Assembly (NCBI RefSeq): GCF_023218175.1
Contig: NZ_JALPTH010000018.1
Location: 62,001-126,000 of the forward strand
Direction: 5' to 3'
Origin: Streptomyces lichenis
GTDB lineage: Bacteria > Actinomycetota > Actinomycetes > Streptomycetales > Streptomycetaceae
Length of the DNA: 64,000 nucleotides
In this document: positions 24,758-32,819 of the stretch, piece by piece
How the letters are laid out: each line of letters begins with the position of its first letter
How positions within the stretch are numbered: the stretch's first letter is position 1
The notes under the pieces: generated by a model
Seen by the model: the letters and a program-made list of their open reading frames with translations, nothing else
Databases searched by the model: none
What the model was told of the DNA's origin: nothing
Made by a program: the position numbers and the translations under genes

Positions 24758-26523
24758 CACCTTCGGTCCTCCAAAGTGATTTTGCCGGGTCGCCCACCGA
24801 CAACTCTTGCGATATTGCTGGCAGATTCCGAGTCGAGGCTCGGCGTGAAGTACTGCGAATGAGCGTCGAAGCCACCCATCTCCAGGACCGGAGCCGGCCC
24901 CGGGTCCACTTTGAATCGATGAGCTCCAAAAGCCGCACTTGCGGGATCCTTACCGAAGTAGATGTCGTCATCGCCACGGTCATAGACATCGCCGTAGATG
25001 AAGGCAGCTGGACCTGCGAGGGCGAACTCCTCCTTTGTCGGAAGGCGAGTTACCGGATCATTCTCAGCGGCGCCGACAAAAACGTGCTCGCGCCCGACTC
25101 CCAGGTCTTCGGCCCTGTCCACGCCCACTCCGGGGCTCCCTAGGAGAACTACGTCGTCGACCCCCGGAATGCCGTTCGTCTGACGCGCAGCGGTACCGAC
25201 GGTTAGCGATCCGTACGAGTGGCCGATCGCAGTGACATGAGGGTCCGACTTCTCATTCGTCGCCACGAGTCCTGAAATGAACCTGCTATATGCCGGAGCT
25301 CCCCGCTCGGCGTCGCCCGTGCTCATGACGTCCGCGCTCTGAGGGGCGTCGTAACCGAGCCAGATGATCGCCGCGCTCGACGGGTCGACATCGCGGGCGC
25401 CGATGGCCGTGTCTTCTGCTCGGACCATCGTGTCCTCCACGAAATCCGCATCCAGCGCCGTCCCCAGCCCCGGCACGTACGCCGCCACGTTCCGGGACGT
25501 GTCCGGGTTGCCGTAGGCGACGATGGCGCGGCCGTTGCCCTCGTCGCCGATACCGAGGAGGTACATGGGCAGGCCGCCCGGTTGGTTCAGGCGGGCCTGG
25601 AGCAGGCGCAGGGCCTCCAGCTTGGTCTGGGAGGCGTCGTCGTGCCTGCCCGCGAGCTCCTCGATGAGGGTCGGCAGGTACGCCCGGTTGGCCTGGTCGC
25701 GGGCGGCGGCGGGGATGCCGTCGAGGTTGCCGACCAGGTCGGGGGCGATGCGCAGGAACTCCTGGCGCTGCTCGTCGGTGAGGGCGTCCCACCAGGCCTT
25801 GCGTTCGGCGGGGGTGGCGTCGAAGGGGACGTCGGCGGCCAGGTAGGCGCTCGCGGCGTGGCGTACGTCGGCGGTGTCGCGCCGTACGTCGCGGAGGGTC
25901 GCCGCGGTGATGTCCAGGCCCTTCGCGGCTCGGAGGCCGTTGAGGGTGCGGGTGTATCGGGCATCGACCTCCGCGGCGGCGCGTACGGCGCGGGCGATGC
26001 GGTCGGCGAGGGCCTGGGCCCTGTCGGCGTGGGGGTTGAGGGGGCGGAGGGAGGAATCAAGGGAGGAGTGGGGCAGGTCCAGGGGGAGGGCGGCGCGGGG
26101 GGCGGCTTGGCCGGCGGGGGTGTCCTGGGGACCGAGGAGGGTGTGGACGGTGGAGGCGGGGTAGGTGATCGAGCCGTCGGGATGGACGGTGAAGCCCAGT
26201 TCGGCTGCCTCGTCCAGGGCCAGCCGCAACTGTCGCTGCGGCTCGGCGAGGTCGGCGGCGAGGCCGTTGAGGGTGGTGCGGACCAGGCCGCACTCGGTGC
26301 GTACGTAGTCGAGGTTGCGGTGGAGGCGGCGCAGCCTGCGCAGCGCCGCCGTAGCCGCGTCGCCGCGCTGGGTCTCGCGGAGCTGGGCGGACATGGCCTG
26401 GCCGACCCGTAACGCGTCGGCGCCCGCCCGGCTGGAGACGGCGTGCCAGCGGTTGCCGGCGGCCTCGAAGTCGGCGGGCCTCAGGTCGTGCAGGCGCTGC
26501 CAGTCGAGGGCGGTCTCGGTCAT
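24757..26523 (-). CDS. DUF1023-type alpha/beta hydrolase with N-terminal helical WXG-like region
   Basis: 588 residues from ATG 26523. The first 270 residues are helical, with an ESX-substrate-like start (TALDWQRLHDLRPADFEAAG). The C-terminal half is the DUF1023 hydrolase: nucleophile elbow HVTAIGHSYGSLTVG, the Asp-containing VGAAENDPVTRLP and a late His in GAHRFKVDP. There is no Sec signal; such proteins are often associated with type VII secretion. Codon 38 is TTA (26410-26412), implying bldA dependence. It overlaps the upstream stop by 4 bp (ATGA). GC content falls sharply inside the gene near 25450. Confidence 0.87.
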   Translation of the reverse strand: MTETALDWQRLHDLRPADFEAAGNRWHAVSSRAGADALRVGQAMSAQLRETQRGDAATAALRRLRRLHRNLDYVRTECGLVRTTLNGLAADLAEPQRQLRLALDEAAELGFTVHPDGSITYPASTVHTLLGPQDTPAGQAAPRAALPLDLPHSSLDSSLRPLNPHADRAQALADRIARAVRAAAEVDARYTRTLNGLRAAKGLDITAATLRDVRRDTADVRHAASAYLAADVPFDATPAERKAWWDALTDEQRQEFLRIAPDLVGNLDGIPAAARDQANRAYLPTLIEELAGRHDDASQTKLEALRLLQARLNQPGGLPMYLLGIGDEGNGRAIVAYGNPDTSRNVAAYVPGLGTALDADFVEDTMVRAEDTAIGARDVDPSSAAIIWLGYDAPQSADVMSTGDAERGAPAYSRFISGLVATNEKSDPHVTAIGHSYGSLTVGTAARQTNGIPGVDDVVLLGSPGVGVDRAEDLGVGREHVFVGAAENDPVTRLPTKEEFALAGPAAFIYGDVYDRGDDDIYFGKDPASAAFGAHRFKVDPGPAPVLEMGGFDAHSQYFTPSLDSESASNIARVVGGRPGKITLEDRR

Positions 26524-26888
26524 CGGGTCGCGGTCCCGGCAGAGGTCGGCACGGGAACGGCCTTGAGGGAGGTGCCGGTGGCGGTGTCGACCTCGCCCAG
26601 GTGGACGGCCACCTGGCGGAGCGCCCCGCTCAGGTGGTCGCACTCGTCGCGGATCGCGGCGAGGCGCTCCTCCCAGGAGGTGAGGACGGTGAGGAGGGCG
26701 GCGGGTGCGGTCAGGCCTACCCAGGCAGTCAGAGGATCGTGGGCGGGGCGCAGGGTGTTGCGGCCGTTGGCGGTGCTGGTGTGCAGCTCGGCGGCGGTGG
26801 CGGAGGCGCTGGTCCAGGGGCCGCGGCTGTGCTGGAGGAGCGGTACCGATGGACTGCCGGAGTGGTGGTGGACTGCTTGTTGCCCCAT
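26520..26888 (-). CDS. Small WXG100-like helical protein
   Basis: 122 residues from ATG 26888. It begins with a His/Ser-rich, disordered stretch (GQQAVHHHSGSPSVPLLQ) and continues with helical segments, the second carrying LTSWEERLAAIRDECDHLSG. The single Trp in a helix-turn region resembles WXG100/ESX substrates but the exact WXG is absent. It is the first gene of a tightly overlapping trio with the DUF1023 hydrolase and the lipoprotein, and is likely a secretion partner or chaperone. Function inferred from context only. Confidence 0.65.
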   Translation of the reverse strand: MGQQAVHHHSGSPSVPLLQHSRGPWTSASATAAELHTSTANGRNTLRPAHDPLTAWVGLTAPAALLTVLTSWEERLAAIRDECDHLSGALRQVAVHLGEVDTATGTSLKAVPVPTSAGTATR

Positions 26889-27004
26889 GGGGACATCCCC
26901 TCGCGCTCGGGAGGCGACTGATGGCGAGTCGCGGAGAGTGAGGGTAGTCCGACCACGGGTGACGGGTGGGATGTGGTGAGGCGGAAGGCGGCGGGGAGGG
27001 CTGG

Positions 27005-27031
27005 GGCGGCGGGCCGGGGTGGCCCGCCGCC
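27005..27031 (-). terminator. Terminator downstream of mnmA
   Basis: GGCGGCGGGCC (27005-27015) pairs perfectly with GGCCCGCCGCC (27021-27031) around a 5-nt loop. It lies 30 nt past the mnmA stop on the minus strand and isolates the following cassette. Confidence 0.8.
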
Positions 27032-27060
27032 GTACTGGTGTTTCGGGGGTGGGGGTGGGG

Positions 27061-28188
27061 TCAGGCGGTGACGGTGGTCCGGCGTTCGGTGGTGGCGATG
27101 GTGGCGGAGCCGACCACCCGGGTGCCGTCGTAGAGGACGATCGCCTGGCCGGGGGCCACGCCGCGGACGGGGGTGGTGAAGGAGACGCGCAGCTCGGCGC
27201 CGGGGAGCAGTTCGGCGGTGACCTCGGTCTCGCCGCCGTGGGCGCGCAGCTGGGCGGTGTAGGTGCCGGGGCCGGTGGGGGCGGTGCCGCACCAGCGGGG
27301 CTTGATCGCGGTGAGGGCGGTGACGTCGAGGGATTCGGCGGGGCCGACGGTGACGGTGTTGGTCACGGGGGAGATGTCCAGGACGTAGCGGGGCTTGCCG
27401 TCGGGCGCCGGGTGGCCGATGCGCAGGCCCTTGCGCTGGCCGATGGTGAAGCCGTACGCGCCCTCGTGGGTGCCGACCCGGGCGCCGGACTCGTCCACGA
27501 TGTCGCCCTCGGCACGGCCGAGCCGCTGGGCCAGGAAGCCCTGGGTGTCACCGTCGGCGATGAAGCAGATGTCGTGGCTGTCGGGCTTCTTGGCCACCGC
27601 GAGGCCCCGGCGCTCGGCCTCGGCGCGGATCTCGTCCTTGGTGGTGAGGGTGTCGCCGAGCGGGAACATCGCGTGGGCGAGCTGCTTCTCGTCCAGCACG
27701 CCGAGCACATACGACTGGTCCTTGGCCATGTCGCTGGCGCGGTGGAGTTCGCGGCTGCCGTCCTCGGCGACGACGACGGTGGCGTAGTGGCCGGTGCACA
27801 CGGCGTCGAAGCCGAGGGCGAGCGCCTTGTCCAGCAGGGCCGCGAACTTGATCTTCTCGTTGCAGCGCAGGCAGGGGTTGGGGGTGCGCCCGGCCTCGTA
27901 CTCGGCGACGAAGTCGTCCACGACGTCCTCGCGGAACCGTTCCGCCAGGTCCCAGACGTAGAACGGGATGCCGATCACATCCGCCGCGCGGCGGGCGTCG
28001 CGGGAGTCCTCGATCGTGCAGCAGCCGCGCGCGCCGGTACGGAAGGACTGCGGGTTCGCCGAGAGCGCGAGGTGCACACCGGTGACGTCATGGCCCGCCT
28101 CGGCGGCCCGGGCGGCGGCGACGGCGGAGTCCACCCCGCCCGACATGGCGGCGAGCACACGCAGGGGGCGCTGGGAAGTCTGTGTCAT
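27061..28188 (-). CDS. mnmA: tRNA-specific 2-thiouridylase
   Basis: 375 residues from ATG 28188. The PP-loop SGGVDS is at residues 16-21. The catalytic cysteines are Cys106 in TPNPCLRCN and Cys208 in HDICFIADGD. The rest (CTGHYA, DMAKDQSYVLGVL, YGFTIGQRKGLRIG) is standard for MnmA. It adenylates U34 of Lys, Glu and Gln tRNAs and replaces the 2-oxygen with sulfur delivered from a cysteine desulfurase. A NifS/IscS-type desulfurase gene lies 1 kb away (29235-30404), a plausible sulfur source. Confidence 0.97.
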   Translation of the reverse strand: MTQTSQRPLRVLAAMSGGVDSAVAAARAAEAGHDVTGVHLALSANPQSFRTGARGCCTIEDSRDARRAADVIGIPFYVWDLAERFREDVVDDFVAEYEAGRTPNPCLRCNEKIKFAALLDKALALGFDAVCTGHYATVVVAEDGSRELHRASDMAKDQSYVLGVLDEKQLAHAMFPLGDTLTTKDEIRAEAERRGLAVAKKPDSHDICFIADGDTQGFLAQRLGRAEGDIVDESGARVGTHEGAYGFTIGQRKGLRIGHPAPDGKPRYVLDISPVTNTVTVGPAESLDVTALTAIKPRWCGTAPTGPGTYTAQLRAHGGETEVTAELLPGAELRVSFTTPVRGVAPGQAIVLYDGTRVVGSATIATTERRTTVTA

Positions 28189-28249
28189 AGCCCTACCAGG
28201 GTACGGGCCGCCGGGAACCACGGTCGCGGGGATAAGCGTTCACGAGCAC

Positions 28250-28963
28250 ATGGGTGAGAAGAAGGCGTCGGAGAAGGCGGCGGGGCGGGACAGGCGGGTC
28301 GGTCGGCGGGCGGTGCTGGTCGGCGGGGGCGCGGTGGTACTGGGGGGCGCCGCGGTGCTGGGCTGGGACGAGCTGCGCGGGGCCTGGTACCGGGTGCCCG
28401 GCGTGGAGAAGGAGCGGGTGCCGGGCGCGCTGGACCACGCGGGCGCCCAGTGGACGGCCGCCTCGGAGGCGAACTGGCGGCGGGCGGACCGGCCGGACGA
28501 CTACCCCATCGACCGGGTGGTGGTCCATGTGGTGCAGGGAAGCTTCGCCTCCGCGCTGCGGGTGTTCCAGGACCCCGCCCACCAGGCCGCCACGCACTAT
28601 GTGGTGCGCAAGGACGGGCATGTCGCGCAGATGATCCGGGAGCTGGATGTGGCGTACCACGCGGGCAACCGGTCGGTGAACGAGCGCAGCATCGGCATCG
28701 AGCACGAGGGGTTCGTGGACCGGCCGCAGGACTTCACGGACGCGATGTACGCGGCGTCGGCCCGGCTGACGGCGGGGATATGCGCCCGCTACCGGATACC
28801 GGTGGACCGCGAGCACATCATCGGCCATGTGGAGGTGCCGGGCACCGACCACACGGACCCGGGGCCGCACTGGGACTGGCCGCGGTATCTGAAGCTGGTG
28901 CGGGCGGCGTCCACCGGTCCGCAGACCACGGTGAAGCCCACTCGGGCGGCGGGCGGGGGATAA
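28250..28963 (+). CDS. Exported N-acetylmuramoyl-L-alanine amidase (Amidase_2/PGRP type)
   Basis: 237 residues from ATG 28250. A positively charged twin-Arg-containing signal or anchor (RRVGRRAVLVGGGAVVLGGA) occupies residues 15-40. The amidase-2 fold has zinc-ligand His in DRVVVHVVQGS, HYVVRKDGHVAQM, the SIGIEHEGF strand and a late His in VPGTDHTDPGPHWDW. It should cut the lactyl-amide bond between muramic acid and the stem peptide. Divergent from mnmA with a 61-base gap. The start lacks a strong ribosome site. Confidence 0.9.
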   Translation: MGEKKASEKAAGRDRRVGRRAVLVGGGAVVLGGAAVLGWDELRGAWYRVPGVEKERVPGALDHAGAQWTAASEANWRRADRPDDYPIDRVVVHVVQGSFASALRVFQDPAHQAATHYVVRKDGHVAQMIRELDVAYHAGNRSVNERSIGIEHEGFVDRPQDFTDAMYAASARLTAGICARYRIPVDREHIIGHVEVPGTDHTDPGPHWDWPRYLKLVRAASTGPQTTVKPTRAAGGG

Positions 28964-28987
28964 GCGGCCGCCGCCGGGACCGGCGGG

Positions 28988-29170
28988 CTAGATGAGGGAG
29001 GCGAAGCGGGCCACGAAGAAGGCGGCTACGGCGACGGCGACGATGATGACGAGCCACACCCACACCCCGGGGTGCTCCCAGGGGCCGCCGTCCGGGCGCT
29101 CCTCGTGGGCCTCTGCGGTCGAGCCCTCGACGGGTGGGGTCTCTCCGGGCGGTACCAGCGGATCGGTCAT
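28988..29170 (-). CDS. Small single-TM protein (DUF6480-like)
   Basis: 60 residues from ATG 29170. A Pro/Glu-rich N terminus (PLVPPGETPPVEGSTAEAHE) is followed by one strong membrane helix (VWVWLVIIVAVAVAAFFVA) at the C terminus. The layout resembles small actinobacterial proteins annotated DUF6480, by memory only. It is convergent with the amidase gene and downstream of the cysteine desulfurase gene. Function unknown. Confidence 0.65.
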   Translation of the reverse strand: MTDPLVPPGETPPVEGSTAEAHEERPDGGPWEHPGVWVWLVIIVAVAVAAFFVARFASLI

Positions 29171-29234
29171 GTCTCCCAGCTTGGCCCGGCGGCGGCGGAC
29201 CCGCATCCGGCACCGGGCCAGGGGGGCGGCCGGG

Positions 29235-30404
29235 TCAGCTCAGGCCGGCAGTGCGGGCGCGCTCGACGGCGGGGCCGATGGCCTTGGCCAGGGCCTCGAC
29301 CTCGGCCCGGGTGGAGGTGTGGCCGAGGCTGAAGCGCAGGGTGCCGCGGGCCAGGTCGGGGTCGGTGCCGGTGGCCAGCAGGACGTGGCTGGGCTGGGCG
29401 ACGCCAGCGGTGCAGGCGGAGCCGGTGGAGCACTCGATGCCCTGGGCGTCCAGCAGCAGGAGGAGGGAGTCCCCCTCGCAGCCGGGGAAGGAGAAGTGGG
29501 CGTTGGCGGGGAGCCGGCCGGCCGGGTCGGGGTCGCCGCCGAGGACGGCGTCCGGGACGGCGGAGCGTACGGCGTCCACCAGCTCGTCCCGTAGCGCGCC
29601 GATCTCCCGGGCGAACTCGGGCTGCCGCTGACGGGCCAGGGCGGCGGCCACGGCGAAGGCGGCGACGGCCGGTACGTCCAGGGTGCCGGAGCGCACATGG
29701 CGCTCCTGGCCGCCGCCGTGCAGCACGGCGACCGGGGTCTGGTCGCGGCCGAGCAGCAGCGCGCCGATGCCGTACGGGCCGCCGATCTTGTGGCCGGAGA
29801 GCGTGGCCGCGGCGAGGCCGGAGTCGGCGAAGGAGACCGGCAGCTGGCCCGCGGCCTGGACGGCGTCGGAGTGCATGGGGACGTCGTACTCGGCGGCTAC
29901 GGCGGCCAGTTCGGCGACGGGGAAGATGGTGCCGATCTCGTTGTTGGCCCACATGGCGGTGACCAGCGCGACGGATTCCGGCTCGCGGGCGATCGCCTCG
30001 CGCAGCGCGTCCGGATGGACCCTGCCGTAGCCGTCCACCGGCAGGTACTCGACGGTGGCGCCCTCGTGCTCACCGAGCCAGTGCACCGCGTCCAGCACGG
30101 CGTGGTGCTCCACGGGGCTGGTCAGCACGCGTACGCGGCGCGGGTCGGCGTCCCGGCGGGCCCAGTACAGGCCCTTGACGGCGAGGTTGTCGGACTCGGT
30201 GCCGCCGGAGGTGAACACCACCTCGCTGGGGCGCGCCCCGAACGCCTCGGCAAGGCTTTCGCGGGCCTCCTCGACGGTACGGCGGGCCCGGCGGCCGGCG
30301 GCGTGCAGCGAGGACGCGTTGCCGGTCGCGGCGAGCTGGGCGGTCATCGCCTCGATCGCCTCCGGCAGCATCGGAGTGGTCGCGGCGTGGTCGAGGTAGG
30401 CCAT
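29235..30404 (-). CDS. Cysteine desulfurase (IscS/NifS family)
   Basis: 389 residues from ATG 30404 (MAYLDHAATTPMLPEAIEAM). The PLP lysine is Lys206 in TLSGHKIGG and the persulfide cysteine is Cys331 in STGSACTAG, on a short loop. Other markers are FTSGGTESDNLA, EHHAVLD and ANNEIGT. It takes sulfur from L-cysteine to form a persulfide for tRNA thiolation or Fe-S assembly. Its nearness to mnmA is the usual actinobacterial arrangement and suggests it feeds tRNA 2-thiolation. Confidence 0.95.
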   Translation of the reverse strand: MAYLDHAATTPMLPEAIEAMTAQLAATGNASSLHAAGRRARRTVEEARESLAEAFGARPSEVVFTSGGTESDNLAVKGLYWARRDADPRRVRVLTSPVEHHAVLDAVHWLGEHEGATVEYLPVDGYGRVHPDALREAIAREPESVALVTAMWANNEIGTIFPVAELAAVAAEYDVPMHSDAVQAAGQLPVSFADSGLAAATLSGHKIGGPYGIGALLLGRDQTPVAVLHGGGQERHVRSGTLDVPAVAAFAVAAALARQRQPEFAREIGALRDELVDAVRSAVPDAVLGGDPDPAGRLPANAHFSFPGCEGDSLLLLLDAQGIECSTGSACTAGVAQPSHVLLATGTDPDLARGTLRFSLGHTSTRAEVEALAKAIGPAVERARTAGLS

Positions 30405-30472
30405 GGTGCCCCGATTCTACGAGGCCGGGGACGAGGGCGGACGGGGGCCGTCCGGGGAGGGTCCCCGCCGGC

Positions 30473-30760
30473 TCAGGCGATGCTCCAGGCGCTGCCGTCG
30501 GAGGTGCTCATCACGATGGCGAGCACCACCAGGTCGGCGACGCCGAGGCCGAGACCGAGGAAGGCGCGGGTGCGGCGGACGGTGCCGCGGCGTAGGGCCA
30601 GGACGGCGAGGCCGATGGCGATGGGGCCGAGCACGAGGTTCATCACCAGCAGCCCCACCAGCCCCAGCACGAAGGACGCCACGGCCATGCCGTTGGCGTC
30701 GAACCGGCGCCGGGCGCGGGCGGTGGAGGTGGACGCGGTGTTCGGGCGGGTGAGCTCCAT
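30473..30760 (-). CDS. Small DUF4190-like membrane protein
   Basis: 95 residues from ATG 30760, with GGGAGA at good spacing. A short polar N terminus is followed by two membrane segments (MAVASFVLGLVGLLVMNLVL and FLGLGLGVADLVVLAIVM) separated by an Arg-rich loop (ALRRGTVRRTR), the DUF4190 pattern of alternating Gly-rich helices. It lies downstream of the 54-residue membrane protein and probably in the same transcript, divergent from the FabR-like TetR. Function unknown. Confidence 0.75.
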   Translation of the reverse strand: MELTRPNTASTSTARARRRFDANGMAVASFVLGLVGLLVMNLVLGPIAIGLAVLALRRGTVRRTRAFLGLGLGVADLVVLAIVMSTSDGSAWSIA

Positions 30761-30828
30761 GGTGGTCTCCCTGGGTACCTTCGGCGGTGTCTCTCGGCGC
30801 TTTCTCGACGGTGGCTCGGCGGACGGGG

Positions 30829-30993
30829 TCAGCGGCCGCGCTGGAGGGGACGGCGGCGGCGCTCCCGGGCGCTGAAGATCAGCAGCCAGACGCCGATCAC
30901 GGCGGCCAGCACCAGGCTGACCGGCAGCGGGACATGGGCCACGGTGCCGAGAACGACACCCAGCAGGAGCAGGGCGGCGACGATGAACACCAT
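30829..30993 (-). CDS. Very small two-helix membrane protein
   Basis: 54 residues from ATG 30993, preceded by AAGGAGG. Two hydrophobic helices (VFIVAALLLLGVVLGTVAHV and VSLVLAAVIGVWLLIFS) with a short Pro turn and an Arg-rich cytoplasmic tail (ARERRRRPLQRGR). It is divergent from the FabR/DesT-like TetR, and one of that regulator's putative operators (31055-31069) is 62 bp upstream of this start. It is therefore a candidate target. No family recognised. Confidence 0.7.
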   Translation of the reverse strand: MVFIVAALLLLGVVLGTVAHVPLPVSLVLAAVIGVWLLIFSARERRRRPLQRGR

Positions 30994-31054
30994 CGGAGGT
31001 GCCTCCTTCTTCGCTGTGGGCCGGGAAGGCCGAGGGATGAAGGTCACAGGTGGG

Positions 31055-31125
31055 GAACAGTTGTTTACTGACTACCCGGTCCAATTGACTTGACACTGGC
31101 CGGAGTCGGAGAACGGTTGTTTACT
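31055..31125. promoter_or_regulatory. Two FabR/DesT-type operator repeats
   Basis: GAACAGTTGTTTACT (31055-31069) and GAACGGTTGTTTACT (31111-31125) are direct repeats differing at one base. Each contains AAC-N4-GTT, the core of operators bound by FabR/DesT-type TetR proteins that control unsaturated fatty acid genes. The second copy ends 8 bp before the TetR start; the first faces the divergent membrane-protein genes. A TTGACA lies between them at 31090-31095. Confidence 0.65.
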
Positions 31126-31132
31126 CGGTGGA

Positions 31133-31822
31133 ATGAGTCACACCGCCGAAACCACCCAGGTCAGAGCCCCCGGCGTCCGGCAGGCGCAGAAGCTGCGCAC
31201 GCGCCGGGCACTGCTGGACGCCGCCCTGGCCCTGCTGGAGGAGCAGAGTCTGAGCAGCCTCGGGCTGCGCGAGGTGACCCGCGCGGCCGGAGTCACCCCG
31301 GCCGCCTTCTACCGGCACTTCCGGGACACCGCGGACCTCGGCGTCGCCCTTGTCGACGAGGCCCTGGGGAGCCTGCACACGACCATCCGCACCGCGCTGG
31401 CTGCGACCGTCCGCGACGGCACCGGCCCGGAGGACGGTGGGGGCGGCGAGGACGGCGGCGACGAACGGATCGACGCCGCGGTGGAGTTGATCGACGCGCT
31501 GGTACGCGAGTACCCCGCTCACGTCCGTTTCATCGCACGGGAGCAGCATGGCGGGGTGACGGCGGTGCGGGCGGCGATCTCCGGCCAACTCGCCCTGTTC
31601 GGTGCGGAGGTGGCCGACACGCTGGCGGCCGTGCCGGAGGCGGCGGGCTGGTCGCGGGCCGATCTGCTGATGCTGGCGGGGCTGTATGTGGACCATATGG
31701 TGATGACGGCGTCCGCGCTGCTGGCGGCCGGTCCGGAGGGGGGCACGCGGGCGGAGGTCGCCCGGGTGGCGCGGCGGCGGATGCGGCTGATCAGCCTGGG
31801 TCGCCGCCACTGGCTGGACTGA
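31133..31822 (+). CDS. TetR regulator of the FabR/DesT type
   Basis: 229 residues from ATG 31133. The DNA-binding half (QKLRTRRALLDAALALLEEQ, SLSSLGLREVTRAAGVTPAA, FYRHFRDTADLGVALVDEAL) closely follows the FabR/DesT pattern, in which the QKxxTRxxLxxAA and LxLREVxRxAGxxPxxFYRHF blocks are diagnostic. Those proteins sense the ratio of unsaturated to saturated acyl-CoA or acyl-ACP. Matching operators flank its start, so autoregulation and control of the divergent small membrane proteins is likely. Its last 32 bases overlap the convergent WYL regulator gene. Confidence 0.88.
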   Translation: MSHTAETTQVRAPGVRQAQKLRTRRALLDAALALLEEQSLSSLGLREVTRAAGVTPAAFYRHFRDTADLGVALVDEALGSLHTTIRTALAATVRDGTGPEDGGGGEDGGDERIDAAVELIDALVREYPAHVRFIAREQHGGVTAVRAAISGQLALFGAEVADTLAAVPEAAGWSRADLLMLAGLYVDHMVMTASALLAAGPEGGTRAEVARVARRRMRLISLGRRHWLD

Positions 31823-32795
31823 CCCCGTCGCTCTGCCCCTGGTACAGGGCCGTCACCGCGGCGGCGGAGCGGGCGAGTTCGGCGCGGGCCTCGGGCGGGT
31901 CCAGCACCTCCAGGCTCGGGCCGTAGGCGAGGAACTGGCGGACATGGAGCACATCCGGAACCTCGAACTCGATCCTGGACCACTCCTCGGAACCAGGTGG
32001 CGAGGGCGGGGCGGTCAGCAGGCCGCCGTGCAGCCGGAGGAAGAGGTCCAGCCGGTCGGCCCGGACCCGGGCGCGCACCCGCAGGCCCGCCGGGCGCCGC
32101 TCCACCCGGCGGCGCAGCACCTCCCACACCTCGGCCAGCTCCACCCCCGGGCGGCGGCGCACCGGTTCCGCCAGGGGGTCCGCCCGGTGCGTGCGGTCCA
32201 CGCGGAAGAGGCGGGGGCGGCCCCGGCGGTCGGCGACCAGGTACCAGACGCCCGCCTTGGCCACCAGGCCGTAGGGGTCGACGGTGTACGTCCTCGGGTC
32301 CGCCGTACCGCTGTGCCGGTAGCGCAGCCGGAGCCGGCGGTCGGTGAGCACGGCGTCGTGCAGGGCGTCCACCGGGACCCCGGGCGCGGTCGGGGAGCGC
32401 AGCCAGCGGTCGGGGTCGACCAGCACCCGGCGGCGGGTCAGTTCGGCGGCCGGGCGGTGCGGCGCGGGCAGCGCGGCCATCACCTTGCGCAGCGCCGAGC
32501 CGAGGGCGGCGTCGAGGCCGAGGGCGGCGTGGGTGCCCTCGGCGGCGAGCACGAACAGGGCGCGGGACTCGTCGGCGGTCAGCCCGGTGACATCGGTGCG
32601 GAAGCCGGGCAGCAGCGCGACGCCGCCGTGCCGGCCGCGCTCGGTGTAGACCGGCACCCCGGACGCGGAGAGCGCCTCGACGTCCCGGTACACGGTGCGT
32701 ACGGAGACGTCGAGGCGCTCGGCCAGCTCGGTCGCGGAGACCAGGCCGCGGGTCTGGAGCAGCAGCAGGAGCGAGAGCAGCCGGTCGGACTTCAC
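31791..32795 (-). CDS. HTH/WYL-domain transcriptional regulator
   Basis: 334 residues from ATG 32795. The N-terminal DeoR-like winged helix (ELAERLDVSVRTVYRDVEAL) precedes a WYL domain with GVWYLVADRRGRPRLFRVDR and a C-terminal WCX region (VLHVRQFLAYGPSLEVLDPP). WYL domains bind nucleic acid or nucleotides and often control stress or defence genes. Here the flanking genes (TetR, thioesterase) give no clear target. It is convergent with the TetR gene, overlapping it by 32 bases. Confidence 0.9.
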   Translation of the reverse strand: MKSDRLLSLLLLLQTRGLVSATELAERLDVSVRTVYRDVEALSASGVPVYTERGRHGGVALLPGFRTDVTGLTADESRALFVLAAEGTHAALGLDAALGSALRKVMAALPAPHRPAAELTRRRVLVDPDRWLRSPTAPGVPVDALHDAVLTDRRLRLRYRHSGTADPRTYTVDPYGLVAKAGVWYLVADRRGRPRLFRVDRTHRADPLAEPVRRRPGVELAEVWEVLRRRVERRPAGLRVRARVRADRLDLFLRLHGGLLTAPPSPPGSEEWSRIEFEVPDVLHVRQFLAYGPSLEVLDPPEARAELARSAAAVTALYQGQSDGVSPASGGDPG

Positions 32796-32819
32796 ATCGG
32801 CCGACCCTAGCCGGAGGGG

